Shown here in pieces: positions 12,211-25,379 of a stretch of DNA of 64,000 nucleotides. Position 1 is the stretch's first letter. Each line of letters begins with the position of its first letter. A program made the translations under genes and the position numbers. The DNA is from Hybos culiciformis (taxonomy: Eukaryota > Arthropoda > Insecta > Diptera > Hybotidae): positions 104,902,485 to 104,966,484 of the forward strand of contig OZ023273.1 in assembly GCA_964007475.1 (NCBI GenBank), written 5' to 3'. The notes below the pieces were generated by a model. The model was not told the origin of the DNA. It did not search any database and worked only from the letters and a program-made list of their open reading frames with translations.

Positions 12211-12513
12211 CAGAGTTGCAAATTTGAGGGAAATTCCGCAAATTGCGGGAATTTTTGTTTATTAAGAATTTAGTGTGGAGAAAATCTGGGTGAAAAGTAG
12301 GTTTTTAGTTTTTATATAGAGTTTTTTTCTTTTTTTATTAATAAATACATACAATAATAACAAAAAATCATTTTGATATGTTTTAAAATTACTTTAAAGG
12401 TTTATGAAAATATTTTTTTAAAAAGAAAGTAATACTTATATAGTAAAATTTTGCCTGTGGAGAATTTTCATAATTATTTTGGGAATTAGAGACAACCGAC
12501 ATTGGCAACCCTG
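12211..12513. mobile_element. hAT-type MITE with perfect 8 bp target duplication
   Basis: A 303 bp element. The left end is CAGAGTTGCAAATTTG and the right end, reverse-complemented, is CAGGGTTGCCAATGTC, giving a short imperfect terminal inverted repeat with consensus CAGRGTTGCMAAT. That form is typical of hAT transposons. Both ends are flanked by the identical octamer ATGATGTA (12203-12210 and 12514-12521), and 8 bp duplications are the hAT hallmark. There is no coding content; the interior has a small AATTCCGCAAATTGCGGGAATT inverted repeat near 12230-12255. The perfect target duplication suggests a fairly recent insertion. Confidence 0.88.
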
Positions 12514-12521
12514 ATGATGTA

Positions 12522-15500
12522 TTTTATTACAGTGCCAAAATTTTAGTATTGAAAACATAAGCAAAGAACAGTAAAATCTCATCCATAAGCTCGGTAAATA
12601 AATCTGAGGTGACAGCGCTTTCATGTCGGACTGAAGAATAGAAATCAAGTGAAAACATACCCCGGTTTATTAATTTTTAAAAAATTTCAATTAAAAAATT
12701 CCAAAAATAATAAGAATTAGCTATGAGTATTATTTTCTTGAAAGTGTTGAAGATGAATTAAAAGTTTTTAAGAAAATTCCCCAAATTTTTAACATTATGC
12801 CACCCACAAACTAAAACCATATCTTAGTTGTACCTAAACATATAGTTTTTTTTTTTGTTCTTTGAAAGTAATTTAAATTTTTTTCTTCTTTTTATTTAAC
12901 AATTAGTAAATTACTAATTACATTAATTAACTTCTTAAAATAATGACAAAAAAAAAATGAAATAAATAATTATTCCAAAAATAAATGCAAAAAAAAAAAA
13001 TTAATATTCAGAACATGCTCCAAAAATAAGTTGTCCAGTAAGTCGAAATAAAAAATAAAATAAATTCATTTGAATTTACAAGCCTTTTTTTTTCATACGT
13101 ATATATACTCATACACCACATCGTAATGGTAATTATATATAAGTAGGTATATTCTGGAAATAATATCATTTTCATTTCTGTATAATTATTTTACAAGATT
13201 TTTTTTTTTTTTTTTAATATTGAAAACATAAAAATGATATCGAAAGAAATAAATATTTTGCTACAGAAAATAAAAAAAAAAAAAAAATTATTTTAACGAA
13301 AAAAATACTATATTTAAAAAAAATAAAAATAAACATTCTTTTTAATTATTCAGCAATCATGCCAATTAAGTGTTGCACGTAAATTGAACATAATAACGTT
13401 ATGTACACTGATTAATAATTAAAAAATTTATTAAATAAAAAATAAAATTATATATATGTATATATATGAGAAAAATAATAATAAAATAAACTACTTATTT
13501 AAAATAAAATGAAAATTTATAAAAAATATTATAAATTGTATTATATTTAAAAATATAAAAATGTACAAAAACAAGGGAAGCAAAATATTTTAACATGAAA
13601 TTCATGATAATTTTCTCTGACTGTGTGAAAAAAATTAAAATTAAATATTTTATGTATTTTAGAATTTATTTCAAATATAACTATTCCATCAAAAATAAGT
13701 TTAATTATTTTTTAAATAGCGAAAATTTTATTAAGATATCAACGTTAAAAGTAGCACACTATCAACGTTAAAAGTAGCTTAATGCGGCAAGGTTAACTCA
13801 ATAGTTTTAATTAACTTTTTATAATATTATGTTCCCTAAAAATAGCTATTAATGGATAAAGGAAATGTCACTTTTTAACAGAAAAATATTTGTATCTACT
13901 TATTTGGCAGTTTGGCACTGTTTATTTTTGTTGAAAATAAAAACCAAAAATATATTTAGACGGTCATGTTAATTTTTCTTAACGAGTTATTTCGAGGTTT
14001 ATTAACTTATGTAATTGTCAAAACTACACTATTGTGTGTTATATTTCACAGAGGTTAAACAACTAACGAAATAAATAAATTTCCCTTCATTTTAGTGTTA
14101 TCCAAATACATTAAATCAACAATGTTTTCGCCAAATACTGAAATTTCTGTATATTGAAGAAATTTTGCAATTAATGCAAATATTTAGACCAATCTAATAA
14201 AAAAAAATTATCTTCTTTTTTTGTTATCATCATATAAGTATGTATAAAACATTGAAGTGAAGGAATATTTATTATGATGACATAAAGAAATTAAACATAC
14301 ATAGGTCATGAAAAATAAACAAAGAAAAAAATATTAATAAGTATCTTTCAAAATTTATATATATATGCATTCTTTATAAATGAAATGATGAAAATTTGTA
14401 AACATTTATTTTAAATTGAATTTTAATTGCAAAAATAAAATTATGATGAAATCATACAAAAATTAAAACAAACATGCAATTTATAAAACTTTATATTTAC
14501 GTTCAGTTCAGTAATTAAGGATTCAAAAGCCATCCATATGAACATGCCCTAAATTTTTTTATTTTAAGAGTTGCATAAACACATTCTATTCTAAAAAGTG
14601 TGCAATATTATTATAGAGAAAGAGAAGAAATTTTTGAATTGTGGGAAAAATATTTTATCTGTCAAGAATAAAAAAGGTTTGATTTCTTTTATTAATTTTC
14701 ATGTTGCTGTTTTTTTTTTTTTCTTGTTTTTAGGTTATGTAATTGTGTTCAAATGCAATAAGTATATTCTTGTTTTGTTAAAAAATGTTAAATCAACAAA
14801 AAATAAATAAAAATTATTATTTAACAACATAGAATTTTGCAGTTCACTAATAAAATTATTGGAAATGGTGTGGAAAAAATCTTTATTCAAAACAAAATTT
14901 CTTATCTAATTGAATTTGAGGCTTTATTAAATTCATACAGTTTAATAATGGATATACTTTGAAGACACGAAGTTCCAATTAAACCAACGCAAGGTTGTAA
15001 TGCGAAATTAAGAATTTACCTTGAAATTAGACCGATATTATTACATAATAATGATCATGTTTTCTTGCTTTATAATTTTTAGCTTTAAGTTGAAGCAAGT
15101 TAGATAAAGAACTACTTATAAAAAATATTGTGAAAATGTGTGCAAAAAGTGTTGTTTTAGGAAGAAAAAAAAAAGTTAATTATAAATTTAGTCAAACCTG
15201 TTCGATGTACAATCAAAGATATTTCATAATTTTTTAATGAAATCATCAAAAATCAAAATTTTAGTTTTTTTTACAATTTTTTATTTTCTTAAATAATATT
15301 TTTCACACAAAGAAAAAGTCATAGAAACGAGTTTAGCCATAATTTTATGTTGAAAATATAAACAACACACACTGATTTTTGTCATTACACATTTTTATTG
15401 TACCAAATAGTATATTATCAAAACAAATTTATATTTTTATATTATGGCTATTAGTGATTTATATAATTGGGCAAATAAAAAAAAAAAAAATTTCTATCCA

Positions 15501-18500
15501 CCCACAAACTACTTAGATGCAAAATAAAAAAAAAATTAAAAAATTAGTTTAAATAAATAGAAATAAAAATATATTTATTTCAAATGTAAATGTCTATATG
15601 CGGCCCCAAGCACTTCAAAAAAAAAAATCACCAGCACAATATTACAACAACGAGCATCGACTTCATTTGAAAAAACATTGTCATTTAAAAAATCTATCAA
15701 TTTCATCGTATATATTTATTTAAAATTTAAACAAAAATAAACTTTTATAGTTCAATAAAACAGACAAGTTTAATTAAGGTTTAATTAAGGTTTGTCGAAG
15801 ACCCTAGGCACTTTTGCATTTGTATTTGTATGTTTGTATTGTTTTTATTTCATATGATTGATAAAAGCTTGTATGTACTTACTTATGTTGCATTACCTTT
15901 AAGTAATAAAGTAAGAAAAAACTTAATTTCAAATAACATTTTTATATAAAATATTGGTTAAAAAAAAGAAATTGTGAAGTTATTTTCTAACACCTTGTCT
16001 GCGTTCAAATGAATTTTAAAGCTTATCCCTTTATATGGTAGTACGAGAATACATTTAGATAGGAAGTCATTGAAAACAGCTCAAAGCTTCTATCAAATTC
16101 CATTTTTTTAATTTAACTTTGAAGAATTTTCAAAATTTTTTAAACTTAAAATTTATTGAAAATTTTTCAGAAACGAATCATTATTTACTTCACTTCCATA
16201 ACCAAAATAGTTCAAATCTTGAAATAGTATATCAACAAACTAGTAATGACCGAAAAGTATCTTAAATTATCTTTTTCCTCATTTTAACAATAATAATAAA
16301 AAAAAATTTTATTACTTAAGTTTTTATTTTATTTTTTTTTTTTTTTTGAATTAGCGAACAATAAATTATTGCCATTTTTAGAAATCTACCCAGACGATGA
16401 CAAAGTAAACTTAAAGTCATCTTTATGAAATTGAAAGTAAAAAAAAACAAAGTTCTTTTTATGGCATGCTAATTTTTGACCGAGATTTTCTTATAAAAAT
16501 GTGCTAATGAGGTTTAAAAAAGAAAATCAATAAAATTTATCAAGGTTAAAAATATTTTAATCAAAATTATGCAAATTTAATTCTTTTTTTTATTTTGTTT
16601 TTAATAAATAAAATAAATTGTCATGTTGACATCACAAATGATATATAAATATGAATAATAAAAAAAGGTGTAATTCATTCACTTTTTAATAACAAAGAGA
16701 TTTTTGTGTACTCACTGTCCGTCCTCTCTTAGTGAATCTCGCGTGAATGCAAAAAAAATTAAAATAAAAGTTAAAAAATAAAAAATCATTCTGAATGTAA
16801 TGTATAAATTCAACCTTATAGTTTTGAATCGAAATCAAAGTGTATTTATAATCAAAATCAAAACATATCTTTTTATGATTATATGTTTTTTATCTTTTAG
16901 GTCAAAAAAGTCTAGAGCTTAAAAATTTTCTTGTTGGGAAAACTTTAAATACTAATGGAATTGAAGTTTAAACAACATGAACCATTTATATGCACCTACC
17001 TAGCTCTAAACTTACAAATGAGCAATGATTGTTGTCTTTAAAGGATTCATCCTCAAAAATAATCTCAGTCGAAGACATTAAACTAAGTTGATTTAAATCC
17101 AAACAATGAACATTTACTTTTACACGAAAAAACTTAAAATCATTAATAGAATAAACTTCAAGTCAAGTATTCTATAACAACTATATATATGTAGGTATGT
17201 GTCACAAATAAATAAACAACATAAACTCAATCAAAACAGCAATAAAATTGAAAATAAAAACTTTCCAACTTTGGATTAAAATGTTGAAAACTTGCAAAAA
17301 AAAAAAAAAATTAATTAAATCACTTAAAGTACATAAATAGAAAAAATTTAGAATCTTTTGTCATGTTTTTATTAATTTAATTTTTTATTTTTTTTTATTA
17401 TTATTAAGTACGGTATACAAATTCAATTCATTTGAATACGTAAATTGCTCCTAAATGAATTAAGCATTTTTTTTGTCTCATTTACAATAATAAGTAAGTA
17501 TATACTGGTTGACGTAATAGTGGCTACAATTAAGTAACACCTTACTTTGCAAATTGTGTATACAAAATGTAGTACATAGTTTATGAGACATAACATTATA
17601 TTTTAATTAATAAAAATTTTACTGAAGGTCAATTTATCGGTATAAATTTCATGTCATATGTATATTTATTTATTAAGTTTCTGTTACGGTTGACGACCAA
17701 TGCTTGCTCAACATCCATGCGCTTTTACATAATAAGTATATAAAATTTATTCGTATAATAGATTTTTAACTTAAGAAAATTAATTTTTATTATTTAATCT
17801 GATATTGAGTTCTTAATAGTAATAATTATTTTTAGCCACAAATTTAGTTTTCATTACACATCATTTGCTTAATTTTTTAACACTCGCTTCGTACAAAATG
17901 CTCTCGTTTAAATGTTGCCCGTTTTTTTTTTTTGGAAAATTCCTTTTTTTTCAACTGAAGTCCACTTATTATTTTCATTTCGTGGTAATTCTTTTCGTTA
18001 CCCTTAAATAATGAAAGGAAGATAATCTGAGAATATTTTGTTCATGTTTGTTTTTTTTAAGAGTTGTGAAACGTAAGAAATCGTAAAAATTTTTACCATA
18101 AGTATAATTGGGATTTTTGATTTTTTCAATTTCAAAGGAAAATTGGCAAATGAATTTTGTATGAAACGTCTACTTACTTATTTTTGAAAGCGACATTAAT
18201 AGAAACACAATTTATTGCTTTTCATTAATATAATGAATTGTTTACATTTTTCTATTATTATTTTTTATTTTATTATTTCATAAAATAAATAAAAATTAAA
18301 TTTTTGGCGAGAATAATTTTTCTTTTCATATTAAAAATTATATAAATTGGAATAATAGATTTATTTAAATCTCGTTTTAAATATTTGCAATTATTCTATA
18401 GTTATTTCAATTTCTTTAATACATATTATATAAAAATCTTTTTTAATCGTTTCAATAAAAATATTTATTATATACATTTATTTTTTAACAATAAATTTAT

Positions 18501-20636
18501 ACCATTTCAAACTAATATTCTTAATTCTTAAGTTTATCTTTATTTATTTTATTTTTTTTTCGGGTGTTATACAATTCTCTTTTGTACCATATTGTATTCT
18601 CGTAAAATTTTCTTATTCATAAATTTTACAACAAAAAAAAATTTATCAAAACTTTTTATATCTTTATTTTATTGAGCAATATACTTATATACATAAATTT
18701 CTATCTACCGCAAAAGAACAAGAAAAAAAAAAACATAAACATGAAAAAAATAATAATAAAACAGTTTCAATTTTACATTAAAAACAATATTATAAAATTT
18801 TTTTTTCAGATAGATATATTCATAAAGTTTTTGATGCGAAGCTGATGCATACAAAGTATTTATTTCTTTAAAAACAAAAAAAAAAAAATATAAATATACT
18901 TAAATTAAATATTTTGTATCTTTTTGCATATATTTATGACAGTATAGTTTTTTGTTAGTATCAATAAAAGTAATTAAATATATATACATATTATTTCTTT
19001 GTTCAGTTTATGAAAGTTTTGGGAAACTATGTGACCAGCCCCGAAACAGAAATTCAAAAATTTAGCGCAATTCTAGCAATTTAAATCATATTTTGTTAAC
19101 TACTAAGTTGAGAAACATAAAAATCTAAACGATTAAGTATATGTCAATATAAAAGCTTTTATACATGGTAATTTCATATAAATGACATTTTGATATTAAA
19201 ATAGTTTAAAATATATTAAATTGGAGATTGATCAAAACTTATTCATTTCTATTAAAATTGTTGACTTTTTTCAACCTTCTTGGTGGAAAATATAAATACA
19301 TTGTATACATACAAAATACATAATATCATCATTAAAATGCTAAGCGAAAATATTCATCAACAAGGGTGACATTTTTTTTTTTACAAAGTCATAAATTTTA
19401 TAACTTTTAGTATGAATGACTTTTTGATCAATTGTAGATTGAATGTCAACCAATTTGTCATACAGATAAAAATAATTACTTACATCGATTAAAATGTATA
19501 TTATACAAAAAAAAAAATACCACACGCATTATAATTTTAGAGGGGTTATTAAAAAATTAACAATAAATTAATATCGTTATAGTTAAAAGAACTGACATTT
19601 AAAAAGGAAATTAGACGCATTTGTTGAAATTCAAATAAATGAGCAAAGGCTATTTGAATATTAAGTTTACACTTAATAAATATGTCAAATTATGAAATTT
19701 CAAATTTTTTGGAACTTAAGAAATTATATTTTCTGTTAAGATTATAATCTACATTTGAAGTAATAAATTTGGAAGAAAGCATTTGGTGCTGTTGAAAATA
19801 AATTCGGTTGATATAATAGAACGATTACGCCGGTTTTAAAATATGCTTGAGGATTGAAAAGTAAATATATAAGATATTAATATTAAAGAAAATTCCATTG
19901 TAGTACTGATATTTCTAAGAATATTAATTTCTCCAAAATATGTTGTTCTTTTCTTTTAAAATTTCTTTTTTAAATTACAATTTCTAATAAATTATTTTCA
20001 TTTTTATTTTCATATTCTACATATAAATATTGCCACAAGAATGTAAAGCTATGAAAAATGAAATATCTGACAGAAAAATGCAGACATCACGTACCAAAAA
20101 ATATAATTAGTACAAATTCATATCAAAAAAATCTTCTTGATTTATTTATTTTAACATTTTTCCATGAATCAAACAATATTTGAATAGATTTAATTTTAAG
20201 AATATTTATTTAGATTCTATGTATATAAAACAAACTATGCGATAATTAAATGAAAGAATTTTCATGAAAAACAATCTAAGCTGGTGAATATTAATTTTAA
20301 TTAATTTTTTAAATTGCTAAGTATATAAGGTGTATAATATGTTAAGGTAAATCTTTGTACATACATATAATTTTATTTGTAAATTTAAAATGCTAATTTA
20401 GGTTAATTGATTTAATCAGGTTTAATTTCATATTTTTTATCTAGAGATTGATCACAAAAATATTTATCTAGCCTTAAAAAACAAAAATCTTTTTTTTGAG
20501 GTCATAAAGTTTCTTTGACTATATAATCAGCACGTAAACATAATGACATTATCTAAAAGATAATTTGCAATCAAACATAATTAAAAAATATAATTTATAT
20601 ATTATTTTCAGAAATAATCCAATTTTTTATTAAATC
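12522..20636. other. AT-rich non-coding stretch
   Basis: No gene found in this 8 kb. It contains a 23 bp-period duplication at 13737-13778 and a small GC-richer patch at 16705-16745 (see findings). Open frames at 14598-14810 and 19340-19525 are A/T-run translations. Confidence 0.5.
13737..13778 (+). repeat. Short tandem duplication
   Basis: The 19-mer TATCAACGTTAAAAGTAGC occurs twice in direct orientation (13737-13755 and 13760-13778), separated by four bases. The copies are identical. Confidence 0.85.
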
Positions 20637-21212
20637 CTTTATATATTAACTTCACTTTTCCACAAACTTAGAAAGTCAAAATTGACCCACTTCCCGATAT
20701 CCAATCGAGATGAAATTTTGTACATCGCTTTGTAGTCGATGACAATGGACTTTGGCATCGATACATTCACCTTTATATTCATTTCACCACCGGGTCCGCA
20801 AACTTAGAAAGTCAAAATTGACCCACTTCCCGGTATCCAATCGAGCTGAAATTTTGCACATTGCTTTCTCGTCGATGACACTGCACTTTGGCATCGACAC
20901 ATTCACACACACACACACTTTTATTAATTAAATTCTTTATATTAACTTCACACCGTTTCCACAAACTTAGAAAGTCAAAATTGACCTACTTCCCGGTATC
21001 CAATCGAGCTGAAATTTTGCACATTGCTTTGTCGTCGATGACAATGCACTTTGGCATCGACACATTCACACACACACACATCTTTATATTAATTTCACCA
21101 CCGGGTCTACAAACTTAGAAAGTCAAAATTGACCCACTTCCCGGTATCCAATCGAACTGAAATTTTGTACATCGCTTTGTAGTCGATGACAATGGACTTT
21201 GGCATCGATACA
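20637..21212. repeat. Four-copy diverged tandem repeat with CA microsatellites
   Basis: A unit starting CAAACTTAGAAAGTCAAAAT and running through GATGACAATG...TTTGGCATCGA occurs at 20663, 20799, 20962 and 21110, with periods of about 136, 163 and 148 bp. Copies 2 and 3 end in CA repeats (ACACAC...); copies 1 and 4 end in CATCGATAC without them. The headers alternate: copies 1 and 3 are preceded by TTAACTTCAC...TTTCC, copies 2 and 4 by TTTCACCACCGGGTC. The region is markedly less AT-rich than its surroundings. A plus-strand frame is open across part of it, but it is a by-product of the repeat. Family not recognised. Confidence 0.9.
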
Positions 21213-24200
21213 AAATAAACAAAATTTAAATAAATATCAATTGGCTAGCATATAAAGGATTTATATCAAAAACTTGTTTTTATGGGTTGTGTTTTTTATA
21301 TCGACAAATATTATTTAAAGTTTCTGAGAGAAGAATCCGTTATTGCAAAAGAACACTTCTTGACTTTTATTTTTAGATCATTGTCGCATCGTTTCAATCT
21401 TTAATTACTTTGATGTATACTTAAAATGTACGCTACAGGCTATCGGACCTCTTATTGACCTAAGTTTCACTTTTATTTGGATTTTATAATATATTGACGG
21501 AAAAATTATATATCTAGATATTTTTTCATATCCGTTGAAAAAACTATAAAAATTAATAAGTTTAGTAACTAATTTACATAGTTATTATACAAAATCATGT
21601 TGCCTGATCGACAAATTTTATAAAAATCATAATTATCATAAAAACTAATTAATATAAACTTAAAACAATATCTTATTAAATTTTCACCGTTAGCATTTTT
21701 ATTTTTAAAAAATTTATTAAAATTCTGGAAAAAAAAATTATAATAATAGTTCAAATAATACTTATAAGAAAAAAAAAATTACATAGCTGAAAGATTTTAC
21801 AAATTACAAAATTTCCATAATTATTATTATTATGCATTAAAAATTTCTCTGTTGAATCTTAAAAAAAAAATTAAACCTAATCCATAATACGTATTTAAAA
21901 GAGTATACAATTAACTCAACCCCCTTAACCACTTAACCTTTATGATAATATTCAATTTTTGGCCAAAAGGTATTTTTTTTTTAATATTATATCCTTGCCC
22001 TCCTGCAGGTAAACTTTTATTTTATGTCAAATGTACATAAAAAAACATATAGAATTTATCCAAAATAATAATATACAATACATACAAGGTAAAAGTATAA
22101 AGTTATTTGGTAGAATGGTGGAAAAAAGATTATTATTATTATTATTATAATGAATTAATTCTAAACAAAATAAAAATAAAAATAAATAAATAATAAATTT
22201 TGCTAAACGGCATCATCAAATTAAATAATTTTTTTTAGGAATTGGAGGAAATAGTAGGATTTTAATATAGAATATATTTAAGTTATTTTAGTTACTTTGT
22301 AATACTATGTAATACTTTACACATACATACAAAAATCGTGAGAACTAGAGTAAAATAATACATTATAGCTAACTAACGTGTGAACTTAATTTATATGTAA
22401 CAAATAGTTGCTATACATTTCGATAAAAAAGGAAGCTTCACTTAACTCGCCTTCTTACCACACTGTTCGTTTTTAACACCTAGATTACATTTTCATAAAA
22501 AAAAACAAAATGAATGCCCTCCAGAGTACAGATGTATATGTATGTAGACAACAAGAAATTGGAAAATTATTGGTTGTTCAATGTTTACACATGACATTTT
22601 AATGGGCAATGTATAAAATTTATTAATTTATCTGAGGTGTAGTATATTTATCTAGATTTGTTATTGGATTTATACTTTTAAACCTGTTAAGAATTATTAT
22701 AAATTATGAAATATATTTTAAATTTTTTAAATTTAAATTCATGTTATGAAATTTTTTGTTTTTCAATAAATTTTTTTTTATTTTAAATATTATAAGAATA
22801 AAAGAATTTTTAACAAATAAATTATATATATTTTAGTTTTAATAATAATGTAATTTATAAACATCATAAAATCTATAAATATTTTGTTATTTGAAAATTA
22901 TAGGTCTGAAAAAGATATCCTCAATTATTAAAGATTAATTTACTAATATTAAAAGAAAAAAATTATTTTAAGAAAAACTAGTTTTTAATTCTATTACAAA
23001 ATGGGCCTGATTTTTCATTATAGGTAAATGAAATCATCATAACACACTATGATCGGTTCTGCTAACATTAACATAAACAATATTACTTTAAAACAATCTA
23101 AGCATTCCCAAAATATCACTTTATAAATTTTATTAAGTTGATCCTGATGATGGGTTATACACAATCATGTTTCATTTCTTTTAAAATTAAAGAAATTCCA
23201 AAAAAAAAAAATTTTCCTTGTCATTTTAACAGACATCTTAAAGTCTACAATAATTAACTCAGTTATCTTTTAAATAAATCTCTGTAGAAATTTCTCTAAA
23301 AAGATTAAAATAAACAAGACAAAATTACAAAACAAAAATGTACAGTGGAAAATATATGTGTATATTATTATAGAATGTGTATGTATTATATGTATAAATA
23401 AATATATGTATAGGACTCCCTTAAGGTGTAAACCTTTCATTACAAAGGTGTAGATTACATTGTACAATAAAATTTATAATCAAGTTATTACATTAAATTC
23501 AACATTGTATATATTTATATAACAATAAATAGAATATAATATAAGTGACGGGTGGCTAACACCTTTGTTGTACATATACATTGTATGTTTTATATGAATA
23601 ATATTTTTAGTTCATCTACCTAATATTCATTCTGTTTCTAGATTTTTATAAAATAAAATATAAGTATATATATTCAGTCCTTCCTTTTAAAAGGTTAATT
23701 TAATTGTATTTTATATACATATCTGTGTATATGTATAATATACCTTTAAAAGTTTATTATATCTTACTATGTATATTTTAAGTTAATTTTCAGTAGTTTA
23801 TTTTTTAAATATTACACCAAAATAAAATGAGTTTGGAAAAAATAATAATAATAATGAAACAAATTATATGAATATTAAGTTTATTTTAATTTTTTTTTTT
23901 GAAAATTGTTATAGAGGAAATATAAAATATTATTCATAATTAAAAATATTATTATTAGGAAATAGAAAACGTTTTTTTTTTTTGTATTCAACTATGAGAT
24001 GTATTGTGTGTATAAATTAAAAGAATTTTTAAGAAAGCACGCGCATAAACAGATTGCAATAATTGCTAGTAATTTTTATTTAAAAATTATATTAAGTATG
24101 CAAATTAAGCAAACAGAAAAAAAGCATTTTTTTAATTGATTTTAATATGCCCAATTAACGTAAACAAACGAAAGTATGTTTATGTACTTATACAATATTA

Positions 24201-24980
24201 TTTTACAGCACAATTTATCAATATCGTTAAGTTCATAAATATAATCTAATTCAGAACAAGCAAGTGCAGCCATACAATGTAAATAACATATTGCATAATA
24301 ACATAATTATTATTTCTTAAAACAAAATATACTTCTAAGAGCACGCTTAAATTACAAAAATTGAACAATCTGAATTTTCTTTGATTTTGTAAAAGCAACT
24401 CTTCAACATTTATTAACAAAAATATAACTTAAAAATTAACTGAAACTTTAACTAAAATTTATAATTATACCTTAGAAATTTTCGGGATCTACATATAAGA
24501 ATATTATTGTTTTTAAATTAGCATCCAAACAATAAAATTGACACATTAAGATTATACAAATGCTTATTTACAAATGAATCCATTATGTACATAGATATTG
24601 CTATGTTCTTTTATAGTACACCTAATTACATTACAAAAATTCTTTTTTTTAACACTCAAATAATAATAACCTTCTATTATACAATGACAATTGATATAGT
24701 AAAAAAAATATAAATGTATGTACATACAGCGTTTTATCTCAAGTTTTATTTAAATTGTATTTTTAAGTACCATAGGTATATTATTTATTTTAAAAATAGT
24801 AAAAAAAAGAGCACGATGTACATAGTAGATAGTTATCTTTAAATTGCAAAAGGTTAAGTAATACTTTAACTTAAAAATAACAATAATTATAAGCTCAAAA
24901 ACGTAAAATCAACCACTGCAACAACATCATAATATGATGGTTATTAAAATAACTTCATCCTATATGAATTGGTTTTATTA
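21213..24980. other. AT-rich non-coding stretch
   Basis: No gene seen. A (TTA)n microsatellite lies at 22130-22149. Open frames at 21569-21754 and 23270-23467 are A/T-run translations. Confidence 0.5.
22130..22149. repeat. (TTA)n microsatellite
   Basis: Six to seven uninterrupted TTA units. Confidence 0.8.
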
Positions 24981-24982
24981 TA

Positions 24983-25377
24983 TCGTCGCCTGAGATCAGA
25001 ACTATTCTAAGTCCATTTTTTTTAAAAACTGATTTATTTTCTTATTAGCTAGTCAGTACGGTTTCTGATGTGTGTGCTTGTTAAATTGTTTTTCGTGTTC
25101 AAAACAGGTAAGTACAAAATAATCCTATATTTTATACGTATTTTTTTTTTACCGGCAAAACCATTGTATGTCCACTTATTTGGACTTTAATTAGTTCTGA
25201 AAGCAGAGAATTCCATCCATTGCCCCTGTCAAAATGATTGGAAAAGGATATAATTGTAGAATAAACTTTTTGGCATACATCACTACCTTAAAAAAATAAA
25301 CAGTTTTTCATCTTAAAATGACTCTCCTGTAAAATTTTAAATATTGGACTTAGAATAGTTCCGATCTCAGGTGACGA
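24983..25377. mobile_element. TA-flanked MITE with long TIRs (copy A)
   Basis: A 395 bp element. The left arm starts TCGTCGCCTGAGATCAGAAC and the right arm, reverse-complemented, TCGTCACCTGAGATCGGAAC; both continue through TATTCTAAGTCCA. The TIRs are about 33 bp with two mismatches. Both ends are bordered by TA (24981-24982 and 25378-25379), consistent with a Tc1/mariner-type target duplication. No coding content. The interior contains GTTTTTCGTGTTCAAAACAGG-like AT-rich filler only. The ends resemble those of the elements at 33743 and 41904. Confidence 0.82.
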
Positions 25378-25379
25378 TA

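Noticed and set aside
12436..12648. 70-codon minus-strand frame
   Set aside because: It straddles the end of the hAT MITE and flanking DNA, so it cannot be a conserved gene.
20888..21118. 76-codon plus-strand frame with Thr-His repeats
   Set aside because: The THTH runs are the CA microsatellite, and the frame follows the tandem repeat unit with stops in the first and last copies.
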